The position numbers were made by a program, and so were the translations under genes. 64,000 nt of DNA from DTU064 sp045588245. GTDB lineage: Bacteria > Bacillota > Clostridia > Oscillospirales > CAG-272. Under the pieces are notes generated by a model. The model was not told where the DNA came from, did not search any database, and saw only the letters and a program-made list of their open reading frames with translations. The stretch lies in assembly GCA_045588245.1 (NCBI GenBank), contig JAZNDW010000001.1:213752-277751 (forward strand), written 5' to 3'. Every line of letters begins with the position of its first letter. Positions within the stretch are counted from its first letter, which is position 1. Below, one piece after another: positions 49,508 through 58,314 of this stretch.

Positions 49508-50338
49508 TCAATGCTTTTGCCTGTATACTTCGTAAAGAATGACAGCCGCGGCAGATGCGGCGTTCAACGATTCCTGCCCCTCAGCCATAGGAATATAAAG
49601 CATATCCGTAGCCACCGCGATAACGGCATCGGAAATGCCGTGTCCTTCGTTGCCGATGACGATAACATCTCCGTCGCGGAATGAAAATTCAAAAAGTGAC
49701 GACGCCGTCGGCGACGGCAGCGTCGCTATGATGCGTCCGCCTTCGTCGGCGAGTTTACGGCACGTTGCCACGACATCTCCAACGTAAGTCGAGCCAATGT
49801 GGAGCGCCGCCCCCATTGAAGCGCGCATAACGCGCCTACCGTATATATCGGCGCATCCGTTGCCGCAAATGACGTTTTTCACACCGAAAGCGCGTGCAGA
49901 TCGAATGATTGCACCGAAATTATCGGGGTTTTGAACACCGTCGAAAAGCAGAGAGATGCCCGACAAAGCAGACACGTCAACTTCGCCCTCACGTTTCACG
50001 CTGTCGCTGTATCTGACGGCGGTGACGACGCCTTGCGGCGCTTTTTCGTCCGTAACGCGGTCAAACGCAGACGGCGACACAACGTATATTTTTGCCTCGG
50101 GAAGCGCGCTATGCACAGTGGTGTAATACAGATCTCTCACGTCTTCGCGAATGATGACATATTCGACCGTAAGTGGCGACGACGCCGCTTCAAGCATCAG
50201 CTTGATCCCGTCGAGCAAAAAAAGGCCTTCAAGATCGCGGTGCTTCTTATCGCTGAGCTTTGCCGTCATGGAAATTATAGGATTCTGACGGCTCGTGATC
50301 ACGTCGACACTGCCGCCGATTTTGTGTTTTTCTGACAT
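49508..50338 (-). CDS. TrmH/SpoU-family RNA methyltransferase
   Basis: SPOUT-fold 2'-O-ribose methyltransferase of 276 residues. An N-terminal substrate-binding part (QNPIISMTAKLSDKKHRDLEG) is followed by the three SpoU motifs: NPDNFGAIIRSARAFGV (motif 1), VIVIGNEGHGIS (motif 2) and YIPMAEGQESLNAASAAAVI (motif 3, knot). Target is likely 23S rRNA, as for RlmB/TsnR relatives. It follows rplT after a terminator and lies upstream of dprA. Confidence 0.9.
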   Translation of the reverse strand: MSEKHKIGGSVDVITSRQNPIISMTAKLSDKKHRDLEGLFLLDGIKLMLEAASSPLTVEYVIIREDVRDLYYTTVHSALPEAKIYVVSPSAFDRVTDEKAPQGVVTAVRYSDSVKREGEVDVSALSGISLLFDGVQNPDNFGAIIRSARAFGVKNVICGNGCADIYGRRVMRASMGAALHIGSTYVGDVVATCRKLADEGGRIIATLPSPTASSLFEFSFRDGDVIVIGNEGHGISDAVIAVATDMLYIPMAEGQESLNAASAAAVILYEVYRQKH

Positions 50339-50416
50339 AAATATACCGTCCCGAAACTCAAAAAAACGTGTTTTTTTCCTTCAAAAATGCAAGTTCAACT
50401 TGCTATATAATAGCAC

Positions 50417-50442
50417 AAAAAACCGGTCGCAGCCGGTTTTTT
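50417..50442. terminator. Bidirectional intrinsic terminator after rplT
   Basis: Stem AAAAAACCGG / CCGGTTTTTT with a six-base loop. On the minus strand it ends the infC-rpmI-rplT transcript. Confidence 0.88.
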
Positions 50443-50456
50443 GAATCAATATTATA

Positions 50457-50810
50457 TTAGAGAGCTGCCTTTGCGCGTTCAACGATCGCTGCAAAAGCTT
50501 CCTTATCGGACACTGCGAGCTCAGAGAGCATCTTTCTGTTGAGATCTACGCCTGCGAGCTTGAGGCCGTGCATAAACGTGGAGTAGTTCATGCCGTAGGG
50601 CTTAACTGCTGCGGAGATACGTGTGATCCACAGTGAACGGAAATCGCGCTTTTTAAGTTTTCTGCCAACGAATGCGTAGTTACCGCTCTTCATTACGGCC
50701 TGCTTAGCCATCTTGAAGTGCTTGCTCTTCGCGCCCCAGTAACCCTTTGCGCTCTTAAGTACTTTATTTCTTCTCTTACGGGCCATCATGGCGCCCTTAA
50801 CTCTTGCCAT
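50457..50810 (-). CDS. rplT: 50S ribosomal protein L20
   Basis: Early-assembly 23S rRNA binding protein and, in Firmicutes and E. coli, a feedback regulator of its own operon. The 117-residue basic protein shows RVKGAMMARKRRNKVLKSAK, RDFRSLWITRISAAVKPYGM and SYSTFMHGLK-like NYSTFMHGLKLAGVDLNRK. ACGGAGG precedes the ATG. Confidence 0.97.
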   Translation of the reverse strand: MARVKGAMMARKRRNKVLKSAKGYWGAKSKHFKMAKQAVMKSGNYAFVGRKLKKRDFRSLWITRISAAVKPYGMNYSTFMHGLKLAGVDLNRKMLSELAVSDKEAFAAIVERAKAAL

Positions 50811-50848
50811 TTTATATATCCTCCGTTAACTTTCTTATTTGCGCCTGA

Positions 50849-51043
50849 TTACTTGATGATCATGCGGCGAACGTTGCGTGCCTGTGCCTCTTCCATGATA
50901 GCACCGGAACGAAGATGTCTTTTACGCTTTGTATCCTTCTTGCCGAGCTTGTGGCGGTGGTCGCTGTGGTTCATCTTCACCTTGCCTGTTCCGGTAAGGG
51001 AAAATCTCTTGGCTGAAGCCTTATGTGTCTTAATCTTTCCCAT
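50849..51043 (-). CDS. rpmI: 50S ribosomal protein L35
   Basis: A 64-residue basic protein with the signature KTHKASAKRFSLTGTGKVK and HLRSGAIMEEAQARNVRR-type C-terminal region. AAGGAG precedes the ATG. Middle gene of infC-rpmI-rplT. Confidence 0.96.
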   Translation of the reverse strand: MGKIKTHKASAKRFSLTGTGKVKMNHSDHRHKLGKKDTKRKRHLRSGAIMEEAQARNVRRMIIK

Positions 51044-51138
51044 GTTGGTACTCCTTTTTAGTAATGTAATCTTTTTAACTTATTTTGTTACGCTCGGGCG
51101 GTCGTTTGCCGCCTTTTGCGGATAGTTAACCGTGAAAA

Positions 51139-51732
51139 TTATTCCGCGTCTTCCGTTGCGGCTTCTTCTGTAGGTGCTTCGTGCTTCTGTTTCTTTTCAG
51201 GCTTTTCAGCCTTCTGTTTGACAGGGTTGATCATCATCGTCATCTGACGTCCCTCAAGTGTGGGGCGCTTGTCAACGGTACCGAGCTCCTTACAGTATTC
51301 CTCGAAACGTAAAAGAACGTCGCGGCCGATATTCTGATGTGCCATTTCTCTGCCCTTGAAGCGAAGAACGACCTTCACCTTGTTGCCGTCCTTAAGGAAT
51401 CCGAGTGCGCGGCGAGCCTTTGTTTCAAAGTCATGCGTGTCGATCTTGCAGGAGAGCTGGACCTCCTTGATCTCGATAACTTGCTGTTTGCGCTTTGCTT
51501 CCTTTTCTTTCTTTTCGCGTTCGTAGCAATACTTACCGAAATCCATGATCCTGCAAACAGGCGGGTCGGAATTCGGGGAAATAACGACAAGGTCGAGCCC
51601 TTTATCGTATGCTATGTCCTTCGCCTTTGCAACAGGCATGATACCGAGCTGTTCATCCCCATCGATAACACGAACATTTCCCGTCAAACGAATGTTGTCG
51701 TTGACTTGATAATCCTTGGAATTGTTAGCCAT
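51139..51732 (-). CDS. infC: Translation initiation factor IF-3
   Basis: Binds 30S subunits and checks the initiation codon. The 197-residue protein has both domains (VNDNIRLTGNVRVIDGDEQL; FKGREMAHQNIGRDVL) plus a charged C-terminal tail (EKKQKHEAPTEEAATEDAE) longer than in E. coli. The start is an ordinary ATG, not the rare AUU used for self-control in enterobacteria. The GGAGG is only three bases from the ATG, unusually tight. Control is more likely through the leader. Confidence 0.96.
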   Translation of the reverse strand: MANNSKDYQVNDNIRLTGNVRVIDGDEQLGIMPVAKAKDIAYDKGLDLVVISPNSDPPVCRIMDFGKYCYEREKKEKEAKRKQQVIEIKEVQLSCKIDTHDFETKARRALGFLKDGNKVKVVLRFKGREMAHQNIGRDVLLRFEEYCKELGTVDKRPTLEGRQMTMMINPVKQKAEKPEKKQKHEAPTEEAATEDAE

Positions 51733-51896
51733 AAACCTCCGATAGATAAATGCGGGTTATAACCGCGAAAAAAATTGCGGGGGAACATAATTCCTCCGCC
51801 GACAGAAAAGCTCACCAAAAGCACGATGATAACTGTGTTGACCGTACCGATTCTTTGACCGCACGGTGGGAATGGAACTGTTCCGCTTCTTTTTAC
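51733..51896 (-). promoter_or_regulatory. infC-rpmI-rplT leader with attenuator-like hairpin (L20-leader candidate)
   Basis: About 160 untranslated bases precede infC. On the minus strand GCGGAGGAA (51791-51799) pairs with TTCCCCCGC (51777-51785) with one mismatch, followed directly by AATTTTTTT (51768-51776): a terminator inside the leader. Firmicutes infC operons are known to be controlled by L20 binding to a leader and causing premature termination. A short GGTTATAACC inverted repeat lies just before the ribosome site. Match to the L20-leader consensus was not tested. Confidence 0.65.
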
Positions 51897-51902
51897 CGAT
51901 GC

Positions 51903-51931
51903 ATTTTACCACACGATAACGGCAGTGTCAA
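51903..51931 (-). promoter_or_regulatory. Sigma-A promoter of infC-rpmI-rplT
   Basis: Minus-strand TTGACA (51926-51931), 17-base spacer, TAAAAT (51903-51908). Confidence 0.83.
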
Positions 51932-52131
51932 TACCTTTTCATAACTTTTTTCACCTTTTCTGCGACTTTTTTTACGCAGTTTCTTGCATACGATTTTTCA
52001 GGTGCAATTTTCCGTCTATTTTACCGTTCCTCTTGACAAAACGGTTTTTTGGGCAAATAGGAGAAATTTCGGATAAAATATCGTCAAAAATCACTATATA
52101 CAATTCCACGTCGATGCGTTATAATAATTAT

Positions 52132-52262
52132 GCCGTAATCAAATATTGGCTTCTCCTCCGTCTGTAACGATGGCGGGGACATTCGTGGCAGTCCCGTTTT
52201 CCCGGAGATATATCAACCTTATGATATCACTCCTGCCGGTTTGGGACTGCCCGTTTTGTTTT
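52132..52262 (+). ncRNA. Candidate structured RNA between infC and lon
   Basis: The 455-base gap upstream of lon holds a long hairpin: GGCAGTCCC (52187-52195) pairs perfectly with GGGACTGCC (52243-52251), closing an inner helix (GGAG/CTCC at 52204-52207 and 52230-52233 plus ATAT pairs) and followed by CGTTTTGTTTT. GTCCC can instead pair with GGGAC at 52176-52180, so two folds compete. TTCTCCTCC at 52151-52159 is complementary to Shine-Dalgarno sequences. A weak promoter (TATACA 52097-52102, 17 bases, TATAAT 52120-52125) could drive it. It may be a small RNA or a leader upstream of lon; no known family recognised. Confidence 0.35.
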
Positions 52263-52332
52263 ATGTGCCGAAATTATCGTCGGAAGTTTTGTTAAAATAT
52301 AAATGATTGATATAGATTTTATTTTTGCCTTG

Positions 52333-52341
52333 TGATATAAT
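52333..52341 (+). promoter_or_regulatory. Extended -10 promoter of lon
   Basis: TGATATAAT: a TGn extension joined to a perfect TATAAT (52336-52341), 46 bases before the lon ATG. There is no good -35 at 17 bases, which extended -10 promoters can tolerate. No CIRCE or CtsR operator seen. Confidence 0.5.
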
Positions 52342-52386
52342 AATATAGATTACACTCGTATCCCGAAAGGAAATTCACGTAATACA

Positions 52387-54798
52387 ATGCCTAAATATAC
52401 AGAAAAAGCAGAAATCATGACACTTCCCGTTATTCCCCTTCGCGGAATCGTTGCATTCCCTTCCATTCCGCTCAGCTTTGAAATAGAACGCTCGTTTTCC
52501 GTTGCCGCGTGCGAGGCCGCCGTCAGCGGCGATATGCTCGTACTCCTCGTCACACAGAAAGAGACCGCTACCGAGGATCCAGACCGCGACGACGTTTTCG
52601 ACATCGGTTGCGTTGCACGCATCAAGCAGACCGTTAAGACTCCTGAGGATATTGTACGCGTTATCGCGGACGGTATGTGCCGTGCCCGCATCATGGATTG
52701 GAACGTTACCGAAGACGGCGTCATCTACGCCGACGTTATGACGAAGACCGTCAGCCTTGACGGCGACCCCGACGTAAAAATGAGAGCCGCCATGCGCGTT
52801 CTCATCTCCGCGCTTGAAGAGCGCTCAGGGCAGCACCGCCCGTCACGCGAAATGCTGATGGCGGCGCATTCCATATCCTCCCCCGGTCTGCTCGCGGATT
52901 TCATTGCGTCAAGCTCGTTTGTCCGCTGGGAGGATAAACAGCTTATCCTTGAGCAGTTCGATCCGCTTCGCAGGATCAACATAGCAATCAAGCTTCTTGA
53001 AGACGAAAAGGAGCTTCTCGACATCGAAGCGCTCATTCAGGACCGCGTCAGAGAATCTATCGGTGCATCACAGCGCGACCATTACCTGCGCGAACAGCTC
53101 CGCGTAATCCAGGACGAGCTCGGTGACGGCGACGAGGACGATTTTTACGCTAAGATCACATCTGCCGACCTGCCCGATGAGGTGCGCAAAAAGCTACTGC
53201 GCGAATACAACCACCTGCAGCAGGTTCAGTTTGGCTCGCCCGAAAACGCTCTGCTCCGCAATTATCTTGAAACTTGCCTTTCCTTGCCCTGGACGACGGC
53301 AACGAAAGACAGAGTTGACATCAAAGCCGCAAAGCGCATCCTTGACGAAGACCACGACGGCTTACAAAAGATCAAGGACCGCATAATCGAATATCTCGCC
53401 GTAAAACAGCTTTCGCCCGAGCTTCGCCACCAGATCATTTGTCTTGTCGGCCCTCCCGGCACGGGTAAAACGTCGATTGCCGCCTCCATCGCCCGCGCGA
53501 TGAAGCGCAAATACGTCCGCGTTTCGCTCGGCGGTGTGCGTGACGAGGCTGACATCCGCGGTCACAGAAAGACCTACATCGGCGCGATGCCGGGACGCAT
53601 TATCACGGCGCTCACGCAGGTCGGCGTCAAAAATCCGCTTATGCTTTTCGATGAGATCGACAAGCTCACGCGTGATTCTCACGGTGACCCGTCCGCAGCC
53701 CTTCTGGAAGTGCTCGACGCAGAACAGAACAAGAACTTCCGCGATCACTTCGTTGAGCTTCCGTTCGACCTTTCCGACTGTATGTTCATCTGCACGGCGA
53801 ACACGCTTGACACCGTTCCGAAGCCGCTTCTTGACAGAATGGAGGTCATTGAGCTTCATTCATACACACGCGGCGAAAAGCTCTCTATTGCCAAAAATCA
53901 TCTCATTCCGAAGCAATGCCGCCGTCACGGTCTTGACCGCCGCCGCTTCCGCATCACGGACGATGCGATATATGAACTGATCGACTATTACACCGCCGAA
54001 GCAGGCGTCCGCAATCTCGAACGCGAGATCGCCGCTCTTTGCCGCAAAGCGGCTCGGCGTATGGTATCGGACGGGATCAAATCCGTAAAGCTCTCGGCAG
54101 ATGATATCAAGTCTTACCTCGGTTCACGCAAGATGATTCCCGAACGCATTTCCGAAGCTGACGAGATCGGCGTCGTAAACGGAATGGCATACACCTCCGT
54201 CGGCGGAGACTTACTGAAGATCGAAGTCAATATCATGGACGGCACCGGTAAGCTCACGTTGACGGGCTCGCTCGGCGACGTTATGAAGGAATCAGCCTCC
54301 CTCGGCATCAGCTACATAAGAGCTCATGCCGCCGAGCTGGGCGTTGATCCCGATTTTTACAAAAATAAAGACATACATATCCATGTTCCCGAAGGCGCCG
54401 TTCCGAAGGACGGTCCGTCTGCGGGCATCACGATGCTCTCCGCCATGGTGAGCGCACTTTCCCGCCGTGCCGCAAGATGCGACACGTCAATGACAGGCGA
54501 GCTTACTCTGACAGGCAGAGTTCTTGCCATTGGCGGGCTGAAGGAAAAGACCTCTGCCGCTTATGCCGCAGGCGTCAAACGTATCATAATTCCGCGTGAC
54601 AACGAAGCCGACCTTGAAGAAATTGACTCTGTCGTTCGCGAAAACGTTCACTTCATTCTCGTTTCGCGTGCGGAGGAAGTTCTCGACGCGATCCTTGCGC
54701 CGCTTCCTGCCGCGAACGACAAGCTCCCCGTGACGGACTCCGTTCCCGAAATTTATCCGCTTACGTCGTGCGGAACGTATAACATCGCTCAAAGATGA
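52387..54798 (+). CDS. lon: ATP-dependent protease Lon (LonA)
   Basis: Soluble AAA+ serine protease for damaged and regulatory proteins. The 803-residue protein has the N-terminal substrate domain (LPVIPLRGIVAFPSIP), P-loop GPPGTGKTSI (about 355), Walker B LMLFDEIDKL and a protease domain with catalytic Ser in PKDGPSAGITM (about 677) and Lys in GGLKEKTSAA (about 720). AAAGGA is about 14 bases from the ATG at 52387, rather far; an internal ATG at 52417 is the only other candidate. First of a long rightward operon. Confidence 0.96.
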   Translation: MPKYTEKAEIMTLPVIPLRGIVAFPSIPLSFEIERSFSVAACEAAVSGDMLVLLVTQKETATEDPDRDDVFDIGCVARIKQTVKTPEDIVRVIADGMCRARIMDWNVTEDGVIYADVMTKTVSLDGDPDVKMRAAMRVLISALEERSGQHRPSREMLMAAHSISSPGLLADFIASSSFVRWEDKQLILEQFDPLRRINIAIKLLEDEKELLDIEALIQDRVRESIGASQRDHYLREQLRVIQDELGDGDEDDFYAKITSADLPDEVRKKLLREYNHLQQVQFGSPENALLRNYLETCLSLPWTTATKDRVDIKAAKRILDEDHDGLQKIKDRIIEYLAVKQLSPELRHQIICLVGPPGTGKTSIAASIARAMKRKYVRVSLGGVRDEADIRGHRKTYIGAMPGRIITALTQVGVKNPLMLFDEIDKLTRDSHGDPSAALLEVLDAEQNKNFRDHFVELPFDLSDCMFICTANTLDTVPKPLLDRMEVIELHSYTRGEKLSIAKNHLIPKQCRRHGLDRRRFRITDDAIYELIDYYTAEAGVRNLEREIAALCRKAARRMVSDGIKSVKLSADDIKSYLGSRKMIPERISEADEIGVVNGMAYTSVGGDLLKIEVNIMDGTGKLTLTGSLGDVMKESASLGISYIRAHAAELGVDPDFYKNKDIHIHVPEGAVPKDGPSAGITMLSAMVSALSRRAARCDTSMTGELTLTGRVLAIGGLKEKTSAAYAAGVKRIIIPRDNEADLEEIDSVVRENVHFILVSRAEEVLDAILAPLPAANDKLPVTDSVPEIYPLTSCGTYNIAQR

Positions 54799-54830
54799 CA
54801 AACAATTAAAGACACAAAAGGATAAAAATA

Positions 54831-55436
54831 ATGCTCAACATCCACAATGTAACGCTGAAGATCAGCGCGGGACGTCCCGATCAGTTTTTGTCGACTCCCA
54901 TACCGCAGGTCGCTCTTTCGGGCCGTTCGAACGTCGGAAAAAGCTCGCTGATCAACACCATGCTCGGACGCAAATCGCTTGCACGTGTCAGCAGCACGCC
55001 GGGTAAAACCATCACCGTCAATTATTACGACATTGACAAAAAGCTTTACCTTGTCGACCTGCCCGGATACGGCTACGCGAAACGCACCCGCGAAGATCAG
55101 GCAAAATGGTCGCTTTTGGTCGACAGCTATCTGGCACGCAACCCCAACATTGATCTATTGAAGCTCGTGCTGCAGCTTATCGACATAAGAGTCGGTCCCA
55201 CCGCCGACGATAACGCCATGCTCGGCTGGCTCAACGACAGCGGCATTCCATACGTTATCGTTGCGACGAAATGCGATAAATGCAAAAAGAAATCCGAGCT
55301 CGCCTCCAATATCGAGGCGCTCGCTTCTCACCCCAACATTGCCGACGGAACTCCCATCGTTCCGTTCTCCTCCGCAAACGGAATGGGACAGCGCGAGTTG
55401 TGGAGCATCATCACCGACACTGTCGGGATAAAATGA
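54831..55436 (+). CDS. engB: Ribosome biogenesis GTPase EngB (YsxC/YihA)
   Basis: GTPase for 50S assembly, commonly downstream of lon. The 201-residue protein has G1 GRSNVGKSSL (31-40), STPGKTITVNYY (G2), LVDLPGYGYAKR (G3) and ATKCDKCKKK (G4, TKxD). AAAGGAT precedes the ATG. Its stop overlaps the start of the M50 protease gene. Confidence 0.95.
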   Translation: MLNIHNVTLKISAGRPDQFLSTPIPQVALSGRSNVGKSSLINTMLGRKSLARVSSTPGKTITVNYYDIDKKLYLVDLPGYGYAKRTREDQAKWSLLVDSYLARNPNIDLLKLVLQLIDIRVGPTADDNAMLGWLNDSGIPYVIVATKCDKCKKKSELASNIEALASHPNIADGTPIVPFSSANGMGQRELWSIITDTVGIK

Positions 55437-56116
55437 ATATGACAGAATTTCAGCAAACGATATTTATTTACGCCTTGCGTATACCGTCGGTCCTCATCGC
55501 GTTGACGGTACATGAGGTATGCCACGGGTACGCGGCATATCGTCTCGGCGACACGACAGCACGTGACATGGGGCGGCTTTCGCTCAATCCCTTGCGCCAT
55601 CTGACGCTTCTCGGCTCGCTTTGTATGCTGTTTTTCGGATTCGGCTTTGCAAAGCCCGTGCCGATAAACACACGCTACTTCAAAAAGCCCAAGCGCGACA
55701 TGGCTATCTCCGCGCTTGCAGGTCCCGTGTCCAATCTCATACTTGCGATCTTCGGTATTCTCGCCGAGGCAATAATCGAAGCTTATATCGATCATAATCC
55801 GCAGATTCTTTATACACAGGATTTCACTTATTGGCTGATATACGTTTTATATAACTTCGTTTACGTATTCTATATGCTCAACATAGGTCTTGCCGTATTC
55901 AACATGATACCCGTGCCGCCGCTCGACGGTTCGCGCGTTCTTCTGGCTTTTCTGCCTACAAAACTGTACTTCGGGTTCATGAAATACGAGCGCTATATCG
56001 TTATTGCCATGTTCGCTCTCATCTGGATCGGTGCGCTCGACGGTGTTCTTTCGCTTATGATCAATGCTGTTTACAAGGCGCTGTACACCGTTGTGCATCT
56101 TATCCCCTTTCTATAA
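55433..56116 (+). CDS. Site-2 protease family (M50B) membrane protein
   Basis: A 227-residue integral membrane zinc protease homolog. The HExxH site is VHEVCHGYAAYRLGD near the N-terminus, and the distal aspartate site is NMIPVPPLDGSRV; several hydrophobic helices surround these. There is no PDZ domain, so it is the short YwhC/YdfK-like type common in Firmicutes rather than RseP. The substrate is unknown. The ATG at 55433 overlaps the engB stop (ATGA); an ATG two codons later is also possible. Confidence 0.88.
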   Translation: MNMTEFQQTIFIYALRIPSVLIALTVHEVCHGYAAYRLGDTTARDMGRLSLNPLRHLTLLGSLCMLFFGFGFAKPVPINTRYFKKPKRDMAISALAGPVSNLILAIFGILAEAIIEAYIDHNPQILYTQDFTYWLIYVLYNFVYVFYMLNIGLAVFNMIPVPPLDGSRVLLAFLPTKLYFGFMKYERYIVIAMFALIWIGALDGVLSLMINAVYKALYTVVHLIPFL

Positions 56117-56141
56117 TTTACCATAATCACAGGAGGGACTC

Positions 56142-56900
56142 TTGGAAGCTCTCACATACAGACTTGACTTATTTGAAGGTCCGCTCGACTTGCTTCTTAC
56201 CCTTATTCAAAAGAACAAATTCGACATCGCCGATATTCCCATAGCGGTGATTTGCGACCAATATATGGACTACATCAACGCCGCGAGCGACCGCGATCTT
56301 GAGGTGGCATCGGAGTTTCTCGTTATGGCGAGCAGACTGATGGTAATTAAATCGCGAATGCTTCTGCCAAAGCTCAAGGATGACGACGAGGAAGACCCCC
56401 GCGCTGAGCTTGCCGCCGCCGTGCTTGAATACGCAAAAGCAAAAGAAGCTTCCCTTCTTTTCGCGGGAATGTATTCCCTTCACAGCGGACGCATGGTTAA
56501 GGATACCGACGAGATCGAGCCTGACCGCACTCTGCGTCAACATTCCGTTGATCTGCTTTCGACGGCACTTCTGCGAGTGCTCGCCGAAACGAAAACGACA
56601 GAAACTGCAACGACACATTTCACACCTCTGATCAGAAAGCGCGCCGCAAGCGCAACGGAAAAAGCGTTTTCCGTCATCCGCCATCTTTACAAAAACGGTC
56701 CTGCAAGCGCATCAGAGCTTTTCGCAAAGGAATCGTCGCGCTCCGACAGAATCGCCGTTTTTCTGGCGATACTTGAGCTGTTACGCAATCAGCGCATCAC
56801 CATTGAAGGCGGAATCGGTGAAGACGGTACAATTAAAACGGACGAGCTCCGTCTGGAGCTTGTCAGAACTCACAACAAGGATAAATCTGCAAATGAATGA
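56142..56900 (+). CDS. scpA: Segregation and condensation protein A
   Basis: Kleisin subunit bridging SMC heads. The 252-residue protein has the family start YRLDLFEGPLDLLLTLIQKN and a C-terminal winged helix (VIRHLYKNGPASASELF). It begins at TTG, supported by AGGAGGG six bases upstream and the conserved N-terminus. Overlaps scpB by eight bases. Partner SMC is encoded at 38-41.6 kb. Confidence 0.95.
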   Translation: MEALTYRLDLFEGPLDLLLTLIQKNKFDIADIPIAVICDQYMDYINAASDRDLEVASEFLVMASRLMVIKSRMLLPKLKDDDEEDPRAELAAAVLEYAKAKEASLLFAGMYSLHSGRMVKDTDEIEPDRTLRQHSVDLLSTALLRVLAETKTTETATTHFTPLIRKRAASATEKAFSVIRHLYKNGPASASELFAKESSRSDRIAVFLAILELLRNQRITIEGGIGEDGTIKTDELRLELVRTHNKDKSANE

Positions 56901-57522
56901 AAATATTTTGATCGAAATGCCCGAAGTTGATGGTGAAAACTCTCCGAGAGTAACGGAAAAAGAGGTTACCTCCGCCATTGAAGCGATCCTTTTTGCCGCA
57001 GGGCATCCCATTACATACGAAAAGCTGTCGGCGGTGCTCGGTATTCCCACATACGAGGTGCTCCGCATACTGAAATTGATGGAGCCCATATATAACGATG
57101 AGCACTCTGAACGCGGACTGCTTCTTTTGTTGCTTGAAGACTCCTGCCAGCTTTGCACAAAGGAAAAATTCGCGCCGCTGATAAAAGAAGTCCTCGGCAT
57201 CCGCCGCGGCGGGAATCTTTCCGCGTCTTCTCTTGAAGTACTTGCGATCATCGCATACAATCAACCCTGCACACGTTCGTACGTTGACCTCGTGCGCGGC
57301 GTCGATTCGGGCTACAGTATAAATTCGCTTTACGAAAAGGGACTCATCGAACAGCGCGGACGTCTTGACGTCCCCGGACGCCCCATCCTTTACGGCACGA
57401 CGAACGACTTCCTTCGCGTATTCGGAATCTCGTCCGTCGACGAGCTTCCGCCTGTTGCCGCCGAGCAGTCGAAGGCAGACGCTCCCATTCAGGAAACGAT
57501 ATCAACGGACGAGCTTTTATAA
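56893..57522 (+). CDS. scpB: Segregation and condensation protein B
   Basis: Two winged-helix protein that binds ScpA in the SMC complex. The 209-residue protein shows AIEAILFAAGHPITYEKLSA, GLLLLLLEDSCQLCTK, SLEVLAIIAYNQPCTRSY and GRPILYGTTNDFLRVFG, all ScpB signatures. The ATG at 56893 overlaps the scpA stop; the longer frame upstream lies within scpA and is ignored. Confidence 0.95.
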   Translation: MNENILIEMPEVDGENSPRVTEKEVTSAIEAILFAAGHPITYEKLSAVLGIPTYEVLRILKLMEPIYNDEHSERGLLLLLLEDSCQLCTKEKFAPLIKEVLGIRRGGNLSASSLEVLAIIAYNQPCTRSYVDLVRGVDSGYSINSLYEKGLIEQRGRLDVPGRPILYGTTNDFLRVFGISSVDELPPVAAEQSKADAPIQETISTDELL

Positions 57523-57552
57523 AACGACAGCGATCATACGAAAGGAGACGCC

Positions 57553-58284
57553 ATGACAGCTTTATACATAATTGCCGCCATAATCGGCGTCATACTTTTG
57601 ATGCTCCACAGCCGCGTTTACATTAATTTTAAGTATAACACCGCCGCGGAAGATTCGCTGTACGTTTCGATTTCTTATCTTTTTTTGAAAATACCCGTTA
57701 TACCGAAAAAAGAAAAGAAAGTCAGGGTGCGTGACTACACGTACAAAAAAGCGCAGCGCAGGATCAAAAAGACAGCTGAAGCAGAAGAAAAAAAGAAGCT
57801 GAAATCCCAAAAGAAAGCGGAGGCGAAAAAAGCGTCAGCTCCGTCAGCACAGGAAAGCGACAATACGAAAATCGATAACGTCGGCAAAAAAAAGAAGAAG
57901 AAAGAAGGCGTCGTCAGTGCCGTTTACGAGATACGAGAGATCATTTTTGACATACTCAAGCGTTTCCCGTCCAAGTTCAGGCTCGACGTCAACAGACTTC
58001 ATGTCCGTGTCGGAGCCGCCGACGCGGCGAAGACCGCTATCACGTACGGAGTCGTCACCGAGGCTGTCGGTGCTCTTGTCACCTTGCTTGAAGAATGCAG
58101 CTTTCTTCGGCGCGGACACGAAAACGACGTTATGATCACACCCGACTTTTGCTCGGGTACGATCGACGCAGACGTTTTCGTCCGTCTTTCGATCAAGCCC
58201 GCGTCCGTTTTGGCGCTCGCATTCAGATTCATCAGGGGCTTCATTTCGCACAAAGTCTCATCCACGATCACGGAAATAAAATAA
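57553..58284 (+). CDS. DUF2953 domain membrane-anchored protein
   Basis: A 243-residue protein with an N-terminal membrane helix (LYIIAAIIGVILLML), a lysine-rich charged stretch (about 50-115, many KK pairs) and a DUF2953 domain (RLHVRVGAADAAKTAITYGV; MITPDFCSGTIDADVFVRLS). Function unknown. It regularly sits between scpB and the ytfJ/gerW gene in Firmicutes, a setting linked to sporulation. GAAAGGAG precedes the ATG. Confidence 0.85.
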   Translation: MTALYIIAAIIGVILLMLHSRVYINFKYNTAAEDSLYVSISYLFLKIPVIPKKEKKVRVRDYTYKKAQRRIKKTAEAEEKKKLKSQKKAEAKKASAPSAQESDNTKIDNVGKKKKKKEGVVSAVYEIREIIFDILKRFPSKFRLDVNRLHVRVGAADAAKTAITYGVVTEAVGALVTLLEECSFLRRGHENDVMITPDFCSGTIDADVFVRLSIKPASVLALAFRFIRGFISHKVSSTITEIK

Positions 58285-58314
58285 TTCACATAAAACATCA
58301 CGGAGGAAACATCC

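Noticed and set aside
51925..52167. Open frame of 80 codons in the infC-lon gap
   Set aside because: Phe/Tyr-rich translation of AT-rich DNA, no ribosome site, overlaps the infC promoter.
52187..52251. Hairpin upstream of lon as a CIRCE or CtsR heat-shock operator
   Set aside because: Neither TTAGCACTC-N9-GAGTGCTAA nor GGTCAAA repeats are present.
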